Shown here in pieces: positions 40,999-49,821 of a stretch of 50,258 bases of DNA. The stretch comes from an uncultured Lachnospiraceae bacterium. Lineage in GTDB: Bacteria > Bacillota > Clostridia > Lachnospirales > Lachnospiraceae. Location: assembly GCA_947626945.1 (NCBI GenBank), contig CANQUC010000015.1, forward strand, positions 1-50,258, given 5' to 3'. The notes under the pieces are model-generated. The model saw only the letters and a list, made by a program, of their open reading frames with translations. It ran no database searches and had not been told where the DNA came from. A program made the translations under genes and the position numbers. Position 1 is the stretch's first letter. Each line of letters begins with the position of its first letter.

Positions 40999-41850
40999 CT
41001 ATTCACCTGTAAGGGTGATCTTTCCATAATAATACTGCAAAAGCTCCTGAAAGGAACTGCCCAATGCCGCCTGGGCGTCGGCTCCATAACAGCTGAACCC
41101 AAGTCCGTGTCCCTGTCCCTGGCAAATGATCTGCAGGGTCTGATCCTGCTGCCAGCTGCCCCAGTAGGCGGCGGAGCAAAGATCCAGCTTCCGCCGGAAG
41201 ACGTCTCCGTCATATGTCTGATCTCCCACAGTCACTTCTTTTATATAGGAAGAATCCGGTTCCGGGACAAAGGAAACCGATTTCCACGCTTCTTTTGTGG
41301 TACCGGGAAACTGTCCGCACAGATCGTCCGTGGAAAAGCTGTATACATGCAGAAATTCCTCCGCCTTCCGGTCCCAGTTGCTTTCAGTTCCCTGAAGCCA
41401 CGGCCTGCTTCCCGTCCTGGTCTTTCCGGCGCTGATCCCATGGAACGGAGCCTCAATAATCTGTCCCTCCCATTTCATGATCAAACCTTCCGTCTCCCCA
41501 ACGGCCTTTGCAAACCGGTTTTCCTGTTTCCGCAAACCGGCACTGGCGCCCGCCCGCTGGCAGGCCGGGATCCATTCCTGTTTTTGAACTGTAATCGTTT
41601 TCTGCTCATCCAGCCGCCGGTACAGCTCTGTCCGCAAAATTACCGCCAACGCTTTCAGGGTCTCTTCCCTGCTTTCTTCCGGGGCGATGGCCCAAAATGC
41701 CCCTTTCAGATACTCTTCCTCCGTAACCCTGTAGCGCACTTCATCCCGGCAGACAATGATCTCTTCATCCGGCTCCTGTCTGTCCGGACGGATCCCGCTT
41801 CCAAGAAACACCGTGATCACCCAGGGCAGCAGAATTGCCGTCACAGCCAT
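40999..41850 (-). CDS. spoIID: Stage II sporulation protein D (SpoIID)
   Basis: A 283-residue lytic transglycosylase of the engulfment machinery, acting with SpoIIM and SpoIIP in the mother-cell membrane. An N-terminal anchor (MAVTAILLPWVITVFLG) is followed by the SpoIID domain: VTEEEYLKGAFWAIAPEESREETLKALAVILRTELY, with the glutamate of the EETLKA stretch at the catalytic place, then the C-terminal GQGHGLGFSCYGADAQAALG, the family's other signature. I use the ATG at 41850, with AAAGGA nine bases upstream; a GTG six codons earlier is possible. Finding it marks the organism as a spore former. Confidence 0.92.
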   Translation of the reverse strand: MAVTAILLPWVITVFLGSGIRPDRQEPDEEIIVCRDEVRYRVTEEEYLKGAFWAIAPEESREETLKALAVILRTELYRRLDEQKTITVQKQEWIPACQRAGASAGLRKQENRFAKAVGETEGLIMKWEGQIIEAPFHGISAGKTRTGSRPWLQGTESNWDRKAEEFLHVYSFSTDDLCGQFPGTTKEAWKSVSFVPEPDSSYIKEVTVGDQTYDGDVFRRKLDLCSAAYWGSWQQDQTLQIICQGQGHGLGFSCYGADAQAALGSSFQELLQYYYGKITLTGE

Positions 41851-41931
41851 CCGGCAGATTCCTTTCACACAGCCAGCACCTTTCCGCCCTCATTACCATT
41901 AGCTTATGCAGCGCCAAAAAACCGGTGTCCG

Positions 41932-44900
41932 TCAGTCTGTTTCCCAATGAAAGCCTTCCGGCAGCCGCACATTGTCCATCTGAATCCCCCGGCAGTGGGA
42001 TATGGCAAATTTCCGGTCTTTTTTTGCCGCGAAATCCTCAAACCGAAAATCCTTAAGGGTCACATCCGAGATGGGACTGTCGGGATGTCCCAAAAGACGG
42101 ATGCCAAACTTCTGCATCCCCACAAAACGGATATTTTCAAAGGTCACTCTTCTGGTAACGGGAAGCGTGGGGGAGGGATCCTCGTCACCGCCGTGACGGT
42201 ATTCGATCTGCATGGCGCCGCCGGTATTTTTGATCAGACAGTCCCGGAACACCACGTCTTCCACAAGACCGCCTCTGAAAGGAGCGCTTTTGATCCACAG
42301 GCCGAAATTGGTAATATTTTCCGCGGTCAGATTCTGAAACAGCACATCGTGTACCCCTCCGGACTGCTCGCTGCCAATGGCAAAAGCGCCCTTGGCGTTC
42401 ACGCAGCAGCAGTCGGTGACACGAATATAGGCGCTTGGCTTTCCAAGCTCCCGGCCCTGACGGTTGCGGCCGGATTTGATGGCCACCGCGTCGTCCCCTA
42501 CCGTAAACAGACAGTTGATGATATTCACATGGGTGCAGGAATCGGGATCGATGCCGTCTCCGTTCAGGGTCACCATGCCCTCCGTGGCTCCGGTGCGCCC
42601 GTTTCCCTTGGTGATCACCCGGACATGATCAAAGGTGATGTTTTTGGAAAATACCGGCTGCAGCGTCCAGGAGGGTCCGTATCCCACTGTCACGTCAGAC
42701 ACATAGACCCCGTCCGCGTTGTAAATCGCCACCAGCCGTCCCCGGACGTTCTGATCCCGCCTGACCGGCTGGGGCACCGGAAGCCCCTTTCGGCCTGTAT
42801 ACCAGCAGGGTCCCTCATTGTAAGACAGACTGAATCCGTTTCCATTGATCATGCCCTCTCCGCAGATGCGCACATTGCGGGTATGGCAGGGGCTGAGCCT
42901 TTCCGGTTCCCCCTCGTCATAAACGCCCACATTCACCAGACTGGCATGGGCATAAACATTATGAGCAAACACCGGCACGGTTTTTTTCTGGTTTTCCTCT
43001 GTAAGACGCAGCTTTCGGAAGCCCTCCCAGCGGCACACAACCGGAGGATATTCATCCGGGTCTTCCGTACCAAATAAAATCCCATCTACCCGAAAGGTCA
43101 TATCACTTTTCAGAAACAGCGCCCCGGAGCAGAACACATATCCTTTTGGAAGCAGAACCTCTCCGCCCCTGGGACATTGATCAATCGCTTTCTGAATGGC
43201 AAGGGTATCGCTGGCAATTCCATTGCCTACCGCGCAGTAAGGCGCCTTTGTCACGTCCAGAACAGCTGTGTTTTCATTACGGGTCACAGCCGTAACCGTT
43301 TGTCTGCAGATGATTTTTGGTTCTTCGTTTTCTCCCGCCGCTTCTACAGCGGCTACCGTAAAGCGATAAGTGCTTCCCGGCGCAAGATCTTTTACCCGGA
43401 AGCTCAGCTGCTTTGTAGTACCAATCTTTTTTTCGTTCTCATAAATCTCGTAATGGGACAGCTGTCCCACGCGGGTCTGCGCCTCCCGGTTCCAGAGCAA
43501 ACACAGGCTGTCCGCGGTAACGGTTTCCGCCGGCACATGGAGATGGAACAGGCAGTCGCTTTCCGCCTCTACCGTCACCTGGCAGACGCCGTGAACCTGA
43601 CGGGCAAGCAGTTCTTCCAGCTCTTTCATCCGGTCCGGCTCTTCCCCTATGGCTCTTATCTGGGAAATATCCCGCAAAAGCTCCCGGTCCTCCTTGGAAA
43701 GCCCGTCTTCACAAATGCAGTAGATTTTGGCCTGTCCTCTGGAGTAGCCCTTGATCACGCCGTTTCTGTCCACCGTTACTTTCCGGCGGTCGTCACAGAT
43801 CCAGCAAACAGGAGCCTGACTGATATTCTCGGAAAAAACGCCCTGGGAAAACCAATACTGCGGCCGGAGTGTTTCCACCGTCTCCGGCTGGATCCGGATC
43901 TTTTCCGGAAGCGTAATGGCGCCGATGGCGGCGGGCTCTTCCGTCACCGTTACCTGGCAGGAAACAGAGATCCCGTCCCGGTCTGTCGCTGTAAGCACTG
44001 CCGTTCCTTCCCCCATGCCTTCCGCAATGATCTCATCCAGGCCCGACAGATTGATATGCTGCCGGACAATGGAGACTACCTTTTCATCGGAGCTTTTCCA
44101 GGAAAGGCAGCGTTCCAGAAGCACCGCCGGAAATACCACGCCATAGACAGGACGCCGCTGCCCCTTTGCCAGATACAGCCGCTGGCAGCTGAGCGCAATC
44201 TTTTCCACTTTCACCGGCGCGGTTTCAATAAACAGACCGTAACCTACCCGTTTGCCTCCATTGACAAAGGTGGCCCAGATTCTCACCTGCCCGGCCCGAT
44301 AGGCGGTGACCCGGCCCTCTTGATCCACCGACGCGATACCGGGATTTTCCGAGCTCCAGCAGACTGGCTGGCTGGACGCTTTCAAAGGCAGCGCCAGCGT
44401 CTTTTCTCCCGGCGCTTTCATGGCGATCTGTCCGCCGTCCAGGTCTTCCAGCGGATTTTCCGCCAGCAGTTTTGAATCCTTTTTCACCACCGTCACATGG
44501 CAGACAGCCTCTCTGCCCACATCTCTTGATCTGGCTGTGATCACTGTCCGGCCGGCAGTCAGAGCCAGAATCCGGCCTCTGTGATCTACCGCCGCCACAC
44601 GCTCGTCAGAGCTTGTCCACTCAAAGCTGTTATCCAGGATCCCGTTGTGGTCATGATCCACAGGCAGAATCACCGGATACAGGGCCGCGCCCTCTTCCTC
44701 TCCGAGAACCAGCCGGTCTGTATTCAAAAACACCTCTCTTGCGGTAAACCGCCCGATATTGTCTATCACCTGCACCCGGCAAAGGTCGCTGCTGCCGTCG
44801 GGAAGAGACGCCCGGATATCCGCCGTCCCGGTTCTGACGGCCCGTACCAGCCCGCCGGACACCACCGCCACCTTTTCATCGGAGGAAGTCCAGACAATAT

Positions 44901-45050
44901 CCGCCTGCCCGTATCCGCCGCCTGTGAAAGACGCCTTAAGCAGTACCGTATCCCCTTCTTCCACCCGGAAAAAATATATTTATCTGCCTGCCCTGCCACC
45001 AGAGGGTACATATGATGATTCAACATTACATTTTTTGACATATCTGTCAT
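41932..45050 (-). pseudogene. GH28 polygalacturonase-like protein with Ig-like domains, apparent frameshift near its start
   Basis: The body, open from 44964 to 41932 (1,010 residues), has bacterial Ig-like (Big_2) domains in the first half (VWTSSDEKVAVVSGG and CWSSENPGIASVDQEGRV are typical), a fibronectin III-like domain (LSHYEIYENEKKIG, PGSTYRFTVAAVE), and a GH28 right-handed beta-helix with catalytic NGDGIDPDS, GDDAVAIKSG and SEQSGG. The promoter and ribosome site lead to an ATG at 45050 whose frame (ending AGQADKYIF) meets the body only after a -1 shift at a run of six T (near 44974-44979): one extra T would join them as KYIFFRVEEGD. The body frame itself has a stop just upstream and only a GTG without a ribosome site. 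No signal peptide is seen in either part. It may be a pseudogene, a phase-variable gene, a frameshifted gene or a sequence error. Confidence 0.7.
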
Positions 45051-45140
45051 CTGCCTTTCTTCCGCGGTCCGGTTTTCGCCGGCAGGTTCTCTGCCCCGGC
45101 CGGCTTTTCTCTCGGTCCGAACCGCCTTTTATCGGGTACC

Positions 45141-45169
45141 AGTATAGCACACCTGTTTCGGAGATTCAA
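45141..45169 (-). promoter_or_regulatory. Promoter of the GH28 gene
   Basis: On the minus strand TTGAAT (45169-45164), a 17-base spacer and TATACT (45146-45141), with TG two bases before the -10 (extended form). It lies directly after the stop of the second recombinase and about 90 bases before the ATG at 45050. Confidence 0.75.
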
Positions 45170-45179
45170 CGAAAGGACG

Positions 45180-46967
45180 TCATTGTTTTTTTCCCGGCAA
45201 GCGATCCTGATAAAGCTGAAAACGGCTTTTGGCAACAACCGGCGGTCCCTCTTCCGGACAGATCCGGTACTCTACAAATTCATCAGGGCCCCGGCTGTTC
45301 CCGTCCGTGGTCAGCCTCAGTCCGAAATTGGTCGTATAATGGACAATATCTCCCCACGCGGCGGCTTCCTCTATCACCGCGCAGAAAATTCCCCGGTCAA
45401 ATTCCAGTAGATCCGGCGGTTCCGGATCCAGCGTCCGCACATGAAGAGGCTGTCCCGCGGGGTTGGTTTCCGGAAGCCCCTGAAGCAGGTTCAGAAACAG
45501 CTCAAAGTTTTTCCGGAACCATTCTGTCTGGCTCTGCGTCTGCAGCAGCTGTTCTTTTTCCTCCCGAATTTCCTGAATCCTCTGGGGACTTTCCCCCGGA
45601 TCCTTTAGCTGCATATCCAGCAAAGCCAGTCTTTTTGCCGCGTATCCCTCCGGCACTTCCTCTTTTCGCTTCCGCAGAAGAAAGGCTTCAAAAGCCTTTA
45701 CCAGCTTTGTCTCCTGTCCGTACTTTTCCTGATCTCTCTTCAGCCGGTACATCAGCTCCATGAAACTCTGCTCCTGGGCCATCTCCCGGACAGTACCCTC
45801 CCGGCAGCATTTCCACACAGGATCGGAAACGTATTCCGGATCCTGGCCGGACGGGGTAATCCGCACCCGATAGGTCATCCGGGTCATGTTCTTTTTGCAG
45901 GCCCCGCATTTCATAATATGAAAGGGTGATTTCTGGCGGCCCCGTTTTCTGCCTGCCCGGTTGCTCTCTGACTGATCTGTCCGGTCGCTCTCGGACTGGT
46001 CTGTCCGTGTCTTTTTTCTGTCCAGAACCCCCAGAAGCACCCTGGCTTTCTGCCAGGTAAGACGGTCCACAATGGGCGCGTGATGATCGTAGACGTAATA
46101 CCTGGGCGCCTGTCCCCGGTTTTTCACGGATTTATGGGTCAGGAAGCTTTCTGTTACCGTCTTCTGCATTTCCAGATCTCCCACATATTTTTCATTCCGC
46201 AAAACATAATACACCGCGTCTGAGCGCCAGATCCGCCCGTTTACCGTTCTTTTCCCCTGCTGATTCAGCTGTCTGGCAATGGAACTGCCGGAGTCCCCAT
46301 GAATGAAACGGTGAAAAATAAAGCGGACGGTTTCCGCCTGCTTTTCATTTACCACCCAGGTATCGTCTTTTCCTTTGTCATATCCGATCATGCCGCCAAG
46401 ATTGATCACCGGCCTGCCCATCTTAAAATTTTTCTGAAAGGACCATCGGATGTTTTCAGAAATACTGCGGCTTTCCTCCTGGGCAATGGAGGAATACAAG
46501 GTCAGGAACATTTCGCTGCCGGAATTTAACGTATCAATGTTTTCCTTTTCAAAGTAAATGCCAACCGGGGGATCCAGCCGCTGCAGCTTCCGGACGCATT
46601 CCAGAGTATCCACCGTGTTTCTCGCGAACCGGGAAATGGATTTGGTAATGATATAATCGATCTTTCCGGCCTGGGCGTCTGACATCATCTGATTAAACTG
46701 CTGGCGATGCTCCCGGGAAGTGCCGGACCTGGCCTCGTCGGCATAAATGCCGGCCATTCTCCACCCTTTCTTTCCGTTGATCAGTTCCGTGTAAAAAGCT
46801 TTTTGCTTTGTGTAAGAGGTCTGCTGGCTTTCATCTCCCGTAGAAACTCTGCAGTATGCCGCAACCCGGATATCCTGCAGCTGTTTGCTTGTGTTGACGT
46901 ACCGCGCTTTCGCGGGAATCACATCCACCTGCAGATCCCCCGGCTGCTGTGTTTTTTCCTTATTCAT
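45180..46967 (-). CDS. Large serine recombinase, second of a tandem pair
   Basis: A 595-residue site-specific recombinase of the large serine (integrase/transposase) class. The N-terminal resolvase domain has the nucleophile S42 in YCRVSTGDESQQTSY and the helix region KSISRFARNTVDTLE, then QEESRSISENIRW. A recombinase domain follows (IFHRFIHGDSGSSIARQLNQQG, VLRNEKYVGDLEMQKT), then a zinc-ribbon-like MKCGACKKN with a later WKCC, and a helical, coiled C-terminus. A short repeat RTDQSESDRTDQSESN interrupts the middle. The ATG at 46967 follows AGGAGGGG and overlaps the end of the first recombinase by eight bases. No attachment site or cargo gene was recognised. Confidence 0.9.
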   Translation of the reverse strand: MNKEKTQQPGDLQVDVIPAKARYVNTSKQLQDIRVAAYCRVSTGDESQQTSYTKQKAFYTELINGKKGWRMAGIYADEARSGTSREHRQQFNQMMSDAQAGKIDYIITKSISRFARNTVDTLECVRKLQRLDPPVGIYFEKENIDTLNSGSEMFLTLYSSIAQEESRSISENIRWSFQKNFKMGRPVINLGGMIGYDKGKDDTWVVNEKQAETVRFIFHRFIHGDSGSSIARQLNQQGKRTVNGRIWRSDAVYYVLRNEKYVGDLEMQKTVTESFLTHKSVKNRGQAPRYYVYDHHAPIVDRLTWQKARVLLGVLDRKKTRTDQSESDRTDQSESNRAGRKRGRQKSPFHIMKCGACKKNMTRMTYRVRITPSGQDPEYVSDPVWKCCREGTVREMAQEQSFMELMYRLKRDQEKYGQETKLVKAFEAFLLRKRKEEVPEGYAAKRLALLDMQLKDPGESPQRIQEIREEKEQLLQTQSQTEWFRKNFELFLNLLQGLPETNPAGQPLHVRTLDPEPPDLLEFDRGIFCAVIEEAAAWGDIVHYTTNFGLRLTTDGNSRGPDEFVEYRICPEEGPPVVAKSRFQLYQDRLPGKKQ

Positions 46968-48624
46968 CCTGTCCCCTCCTTTTTGCGGGCAGACCGCTGC
47001 CGGAATCCAAAAAATGGGTGGACGTGCCGTCAAACCATCGGATTTCAAACTCCCCAGGCGAATATACCTGGATCGACAGGGCAAATGCCTTTACATACTC
47101 CGAAGCAAGACCTTTCCAAAAAAGATCCGTCCGCTCCGGTCCCCCAGGCAATCCCTCCAGCCACAAAATGGCCCGGCTCCTTATGGCATAGTCCTCCTCC
47201 AGCTCCTTAAAAAACGCTTCCAGGGAGGAAAGCGTCTGTTCCAGCTGCCGCACCTTTTCCTGCCCGTCCTCTTTTGGGGAGGCTTCTTCCTTTGCTCGGG
47301 CGATCTTTCTGTTGAGAAATGCCCGGTCCCGCTCAAAGTGATCCTGTCTCTGGATCTCCTCCAGCTTTTTCTGCATCAGCTCCGGCAGTCCGGCAGGATT
47401 GTCTTTCCCGCCAAACCGCTGCACAAAAGCCTGTCGGAACATTTCTTCCACCTGATCCTCATAGAGCCGCTCAGCGCGGCAGATGGTCTTTCCATTGTTC
47501 AGCGCCGTGGAGGGGCAAAACCAGATCGGATGGTTTTTTCTGTTTCTGGTATGATAAAATCTGCCGCAGCAGCTGCAGACCAGCCTGCCGGAAAAGGCAT
47601 ACTGGCCTTTTTTGCCGCCCTTTTGCCCGTTCTCGGCGGTTTTGGTTTTCTGTTTCTGTACCTGAGAAAACAATTCCCGGCTTACAATGGCAGGATGATG
47701 ATCCCGGATCAGATACTGGGGATACTGTCCTTTGTTTCTCTGCACCTGGTGATCCAGAAAATCCCTTTTAAATGTTTTCTGCAGCAGGATATCCCCCGTA
47801 TACCGTTCCAGGTTCAGGATCCGCCCGATCTGTCCGGGGGTCCAGCCCTGCTGGATCTCGTCTTTCAGCTCTCCTTTGGCGGGCTTTGTGCCCTCACGGA
47901 TCCGCCTGTGTTTCCGTGTCCAGAGATACTGCGGAGGCGGCACCTGCTCCCGGTTTAAGTTTCTCGCAATAGCCGCGTGGCTGCTTCCTCCCGCCGCTTC
48001 CAGAAAAATGCGCCGGACCACTTCCGCCTCCTCCCGAACCGGCTGGATCTGCCGGAACTGATAGCCGCTTTTCATCCTGCGGATGTCCTCCGTATACCGG
48101 TATCCGTAAATGGCAACATTTCTTGCCTCTCCCTTTGGATACCGGCGTTCATATCCCCAGCGGATATTTTCCGATATGTTGCGGCTTTCCTCCTGGGCAA
48201 CGGCTCCAAGGGCCGTCAGCACAAATTCATTATTGGCGTCTCCTGTGTCCAGGCCCTCCTTTTCAAAGAGAATAGTAACGCCATGTTTTTTCAGCAGACG
48301 CAGGGCCGCCACAAAATCTCTTGTGTTCCTGGAAAACCTGGAAATAGATTTGCAGAGGATCCGGTCAATACGCCCGTCCTGGCAATGCCTGAGCAGCCGC
48401 TGAAATCCGATGCGTTTTTTCACCGTTACCGCAGACAGTCCATAGTCCGCGTAGATCCCTGCGGACGTCCAGCAGTCATTTTCCGCCAGCAGCTGCCCAA
48501 AATACCGCTCCTGGGTTTCAAAGGAGTCTTCCTGATTGCCGCTTTCCGTGGAAACTCTGATGTAAGCCGCCACCCGAAGGGGTTTCTTTTCCTTTTCGTT
48601 TTCATAAACTGTTTCCTGATTCAT
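46960..48624 (-). CDS. Large serine recombinase, first of a tandem pair
   Basis: A 554-residue large serine recombinase related to its downstream neighbour. The nucleophile is S25 in YIRVSTESGNQEDS. The catalytic core continues with GIYADYGLSAVTVKKRIGFQ, KSISRFSRNTRDF and QEESRNISENIRWGYERRYP. The recombinase domain has GWTPGQIGRILNLERYTGDILLQKT. The zinc ribbon is clear (LVCSCCGRFYHTR ... WFCP). The coiled C-terminal part includes EERASPKEDGQEKVRQLEQTL-like charged helices. Its promoter lies at 48677-48704, between 9-bp inverted repeats. Such pairs often belong to conjugative or mobilisable elements or act on DNA inversion; neither is evident here. Confidence 0.92.
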   Translation of the reverse strand: MNQETVYENEKEKKPLRVAAYIRVSTESGNQEDSFETQERYFGQLLAENDCWTSAGIYADYGLSAVTVKKRIGFQRLLRHCQDGRIDRILCKSISRFSRNTRDFVAALRLLKKHGVTILFEKEGLDTGDANNEFVLTALGAVAQEESRNISENIRWGYERRYPKGEARNVAIYGYRYTEDIRRMKSGYQFRQIQPVREEAEVVRRIFLEAAGGSSHAAIARNLNREQVPPPQYLWTRKHRRIREGTKPAKGELKDEIQQGWTPGQIGRILNLERYTGDILLQKTFKRDFLDHQVQRNKGQYPQYLIRDHHPAIVSRELFSQVQKQKTKTAENGQKGGKKGQYAFSGRLVCSCCGRFYHTRNRKNHPIWFCPSTALNNGKTICRAERLYEDQVEEMFRQAFVQRFGGKDNPAGLPELMQKKLEEIQRQDHFERDRAFLNRKIARAKEEASPKEDGQEKVRQLEQTLSSLEAFFKELEEDYAIRSRAILWLEGLPGGPERTDLFWKGLASEYVKAFALSIQVYSPGEFEIRWFDGTSTHFLDSGSGLPAKRRGQDE

Positions 48625-48676
48625 CTTATTCCTCCTAACCGATTAAACTCACCTTCCCCTGTTATCTTATATCATA

Positions 48677-48714
48677 AATATAAGAGAGACCGCCATATTG
48701 ACAACCTCTCTTAT
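48677..48714 (-). promoter_or_regulatory. Recombinase promoter framed by an inverted repeat
   Basis: On the minus strand TTGTCA (48704-48699), a 16-base spacer and TATATT (48682-48677). The inverted repeat ATAAGAGAG (48680-48688) and CTCTCTTAT (48706-48714) touches the -10 box on one side and lies just upstream of the -35 box on the other. It may be an operator for autoregulation (inference). Confidence 0.65.
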
Positions 48715-48819
48715 GTTTCTTATCTGCCGGATTCTATGACGTCACCTGTGAAAGATTTTCCGCAGGCTCCGGATCCGCGCTCCTGACGTTTTGGTAAAAC
48801 TTTATCATCATTCCCATCA

Positions 48820-48848
48820 TTGACAGAAAATTGACCATATGTTATGAT
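48820..48848 (+). promoter_or_regulatory. Promoter of the SDR gene
   Basis: TTGACA at 48820-48825, a 17-base spacer and TATGAT at 48843-48848, about 48 bases before the ATG at 48896. Confidence 0.85.
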
Positions 48849-48895
48849 TTTTTTGGATTATTTTCCAACATCTTAATTATGCAAGGAGGATTTTT

Positions 48896-49636
48896 ATGAA
48901 AACAGCTGTCATTACCGGCGGCTCCAGAGGAATCGGGGAAGCCATGACCATGAAGCTCGGTGAGATGGGCTACAATGTAGTGATCAACTACCGGTCCGAC
49001 AGATCCAAGGCACTGACGGACGCCATCGTGGAAAAATTAAAAGCCACATACGGCGTAGAGGGTTATGCCGTTCAGGCGGATGTGTCCAAATATGAAGACT
49101 GCGAAAGACTGGTGAAAGCGGCGATAGAAAAATTCGGCGAAAAGATCGACGTACTGGTAAACAACGCGGGCATCACAAACAATGCCCCCTTCTGCCAGCT
49201 GCCCCGTGAAAGCTATATGGCAGTTCTGGAGACCAATCTGATCTCTGCTTTCCATATGTGCCATTTTGTTGTTCCCTATATGGTAAAAGCAAATGAAGGC
49301 TGTGTGATCAACACCTCCTCTATCGGCGGTCTGATGGGCGTTGCCAACCAGGCGGACTACTGTGCTTCCAAGGCCGGCCTGATCGGTATGACCAGAGCCC
49401 TTGCCATGGAATTTGGCAAACAGCATATCCGCTTCAACGCCATTTGTCCCGGCATGATCTGGACAGATATGCTCCGGGGCGTCAACCAGGACGAAGTGGC
49501 GGCCCTTGCCCAGGGTATCCCCATGGGTGTGATCGGCAATGTGGAAGACATTGCGACGGCAATGGAATTTCTGATCAAAGATCAGTATATGACCGGACAG
49601 TATGTATCGCCTAATGGCGGTATCTATATGCCCTAA
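48896..49636 (+). CDS. Short-chain dehydrogenase/reductase (FabG-like)
   Basis: A 246-residue classical SDR that oxidises or reduces a hydroxyl/keto group with NAD(P). The cofactor motif TGGSRGIG is at 7-14, where the arginine after the serine suggests NADP. NNAG is at 89-92, N114 and S141/S142 are in place, and Y155-x3-K159 completes the catalytic tetrad. The end MTGQYVSPNGG is typical of FabG-type members. AAGGAGG lies before the ATG. The gene stands alone, with its own promoter and hairpins after it, and is not in a fatty-acid operon, so it need not be the beta-ketoacyl-ACP reductase; the substrate is open. Confidence 0.9.
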   Translation: MKTAVITGGSRGIGEAMTMKLGEMGYNVVINYRSDRSKALTDAIVEKLKATYGVEGYAVQADVSKYEDCERLVKAAIEKFGEKIDVLVNNAGITNNAPFCQLPRESYMAVLETNLISAFHMCHFVVPYMVKANEGCVINTSSIGGLMGVANQADYCASKAGLIGMTRALAMEFGKQHIRFNAICPGMIWTDMLRGVNQDEVAALAQGIPMGVIGNVEDIATAMEFLIKDQYMTGQYVSPNGGIYMP

Positions 49637-49637
49637 G

Positions 49638-49663
49638 AAAAGCCGGCGGCTTTTGCAAAAGCC
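49638..49663 (+). terminator. Hairpins just after the SDR gene
   Basis: AAAAGCC-GGC-GGCTTTT (49638-49654) overlaps the palindrome GGCTTTTGCAAAAGCC (49648-49663). The T run is short, so termination strength is uncertain. Confidence 0.5.
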
Positions 49664-49690
49664 AAAAACAACCGACCAAGGAAACCTGAC

Positions 49691-49743
49691 AGGGCAGCCT
49701 GTAAAAAATACGAATCTGACTTCGTATTTCCACAGGCTGCCCT
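49691..49743. other. 53-base inverted repeat between the SDR gene and the membrane protein gene
   Basis: AGGGCAGCCTGT (49691-49702) pairs perfectly with ACAGGCTGCCCT (49732-49743). Inside, AAATACGAA (49706-49714) pairs with TTCGTATTT (49721-49729). No T run follows. It could be a strong pause or terminator, an mRNA stability element, or a small palindromic mobile repeat. Confidence 0.7.
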
Positions 49744-49821
49744 GCTTAAAGAGAACCGATCTGCAATACCGGCAAACGCCAATGTGCCGCAACGCAGACC
49801 CATCCAAAGAGAGGAAATCTG

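Noticed and set aside
41107-43077. A 656-residue plus-strand open frame
   Set aside because: It runs antisense through spoIID and the GH28 domain; composition is that of a shadow frame.
48680-48714. Invertible promoter switch controlled by the recombinases
   Set aside because: The repeats are only 9 bp and 17 bases apart, too short and too close for serine-recombinase inversion; an operator is more likely.
45176-48745. GACGTCA copies (about 45176 and 48735) as attachment sites of the recombinase pair
   Set aside because: Seven matching bases containing a common palindrome are expected by chance; no longer identity flanks them.
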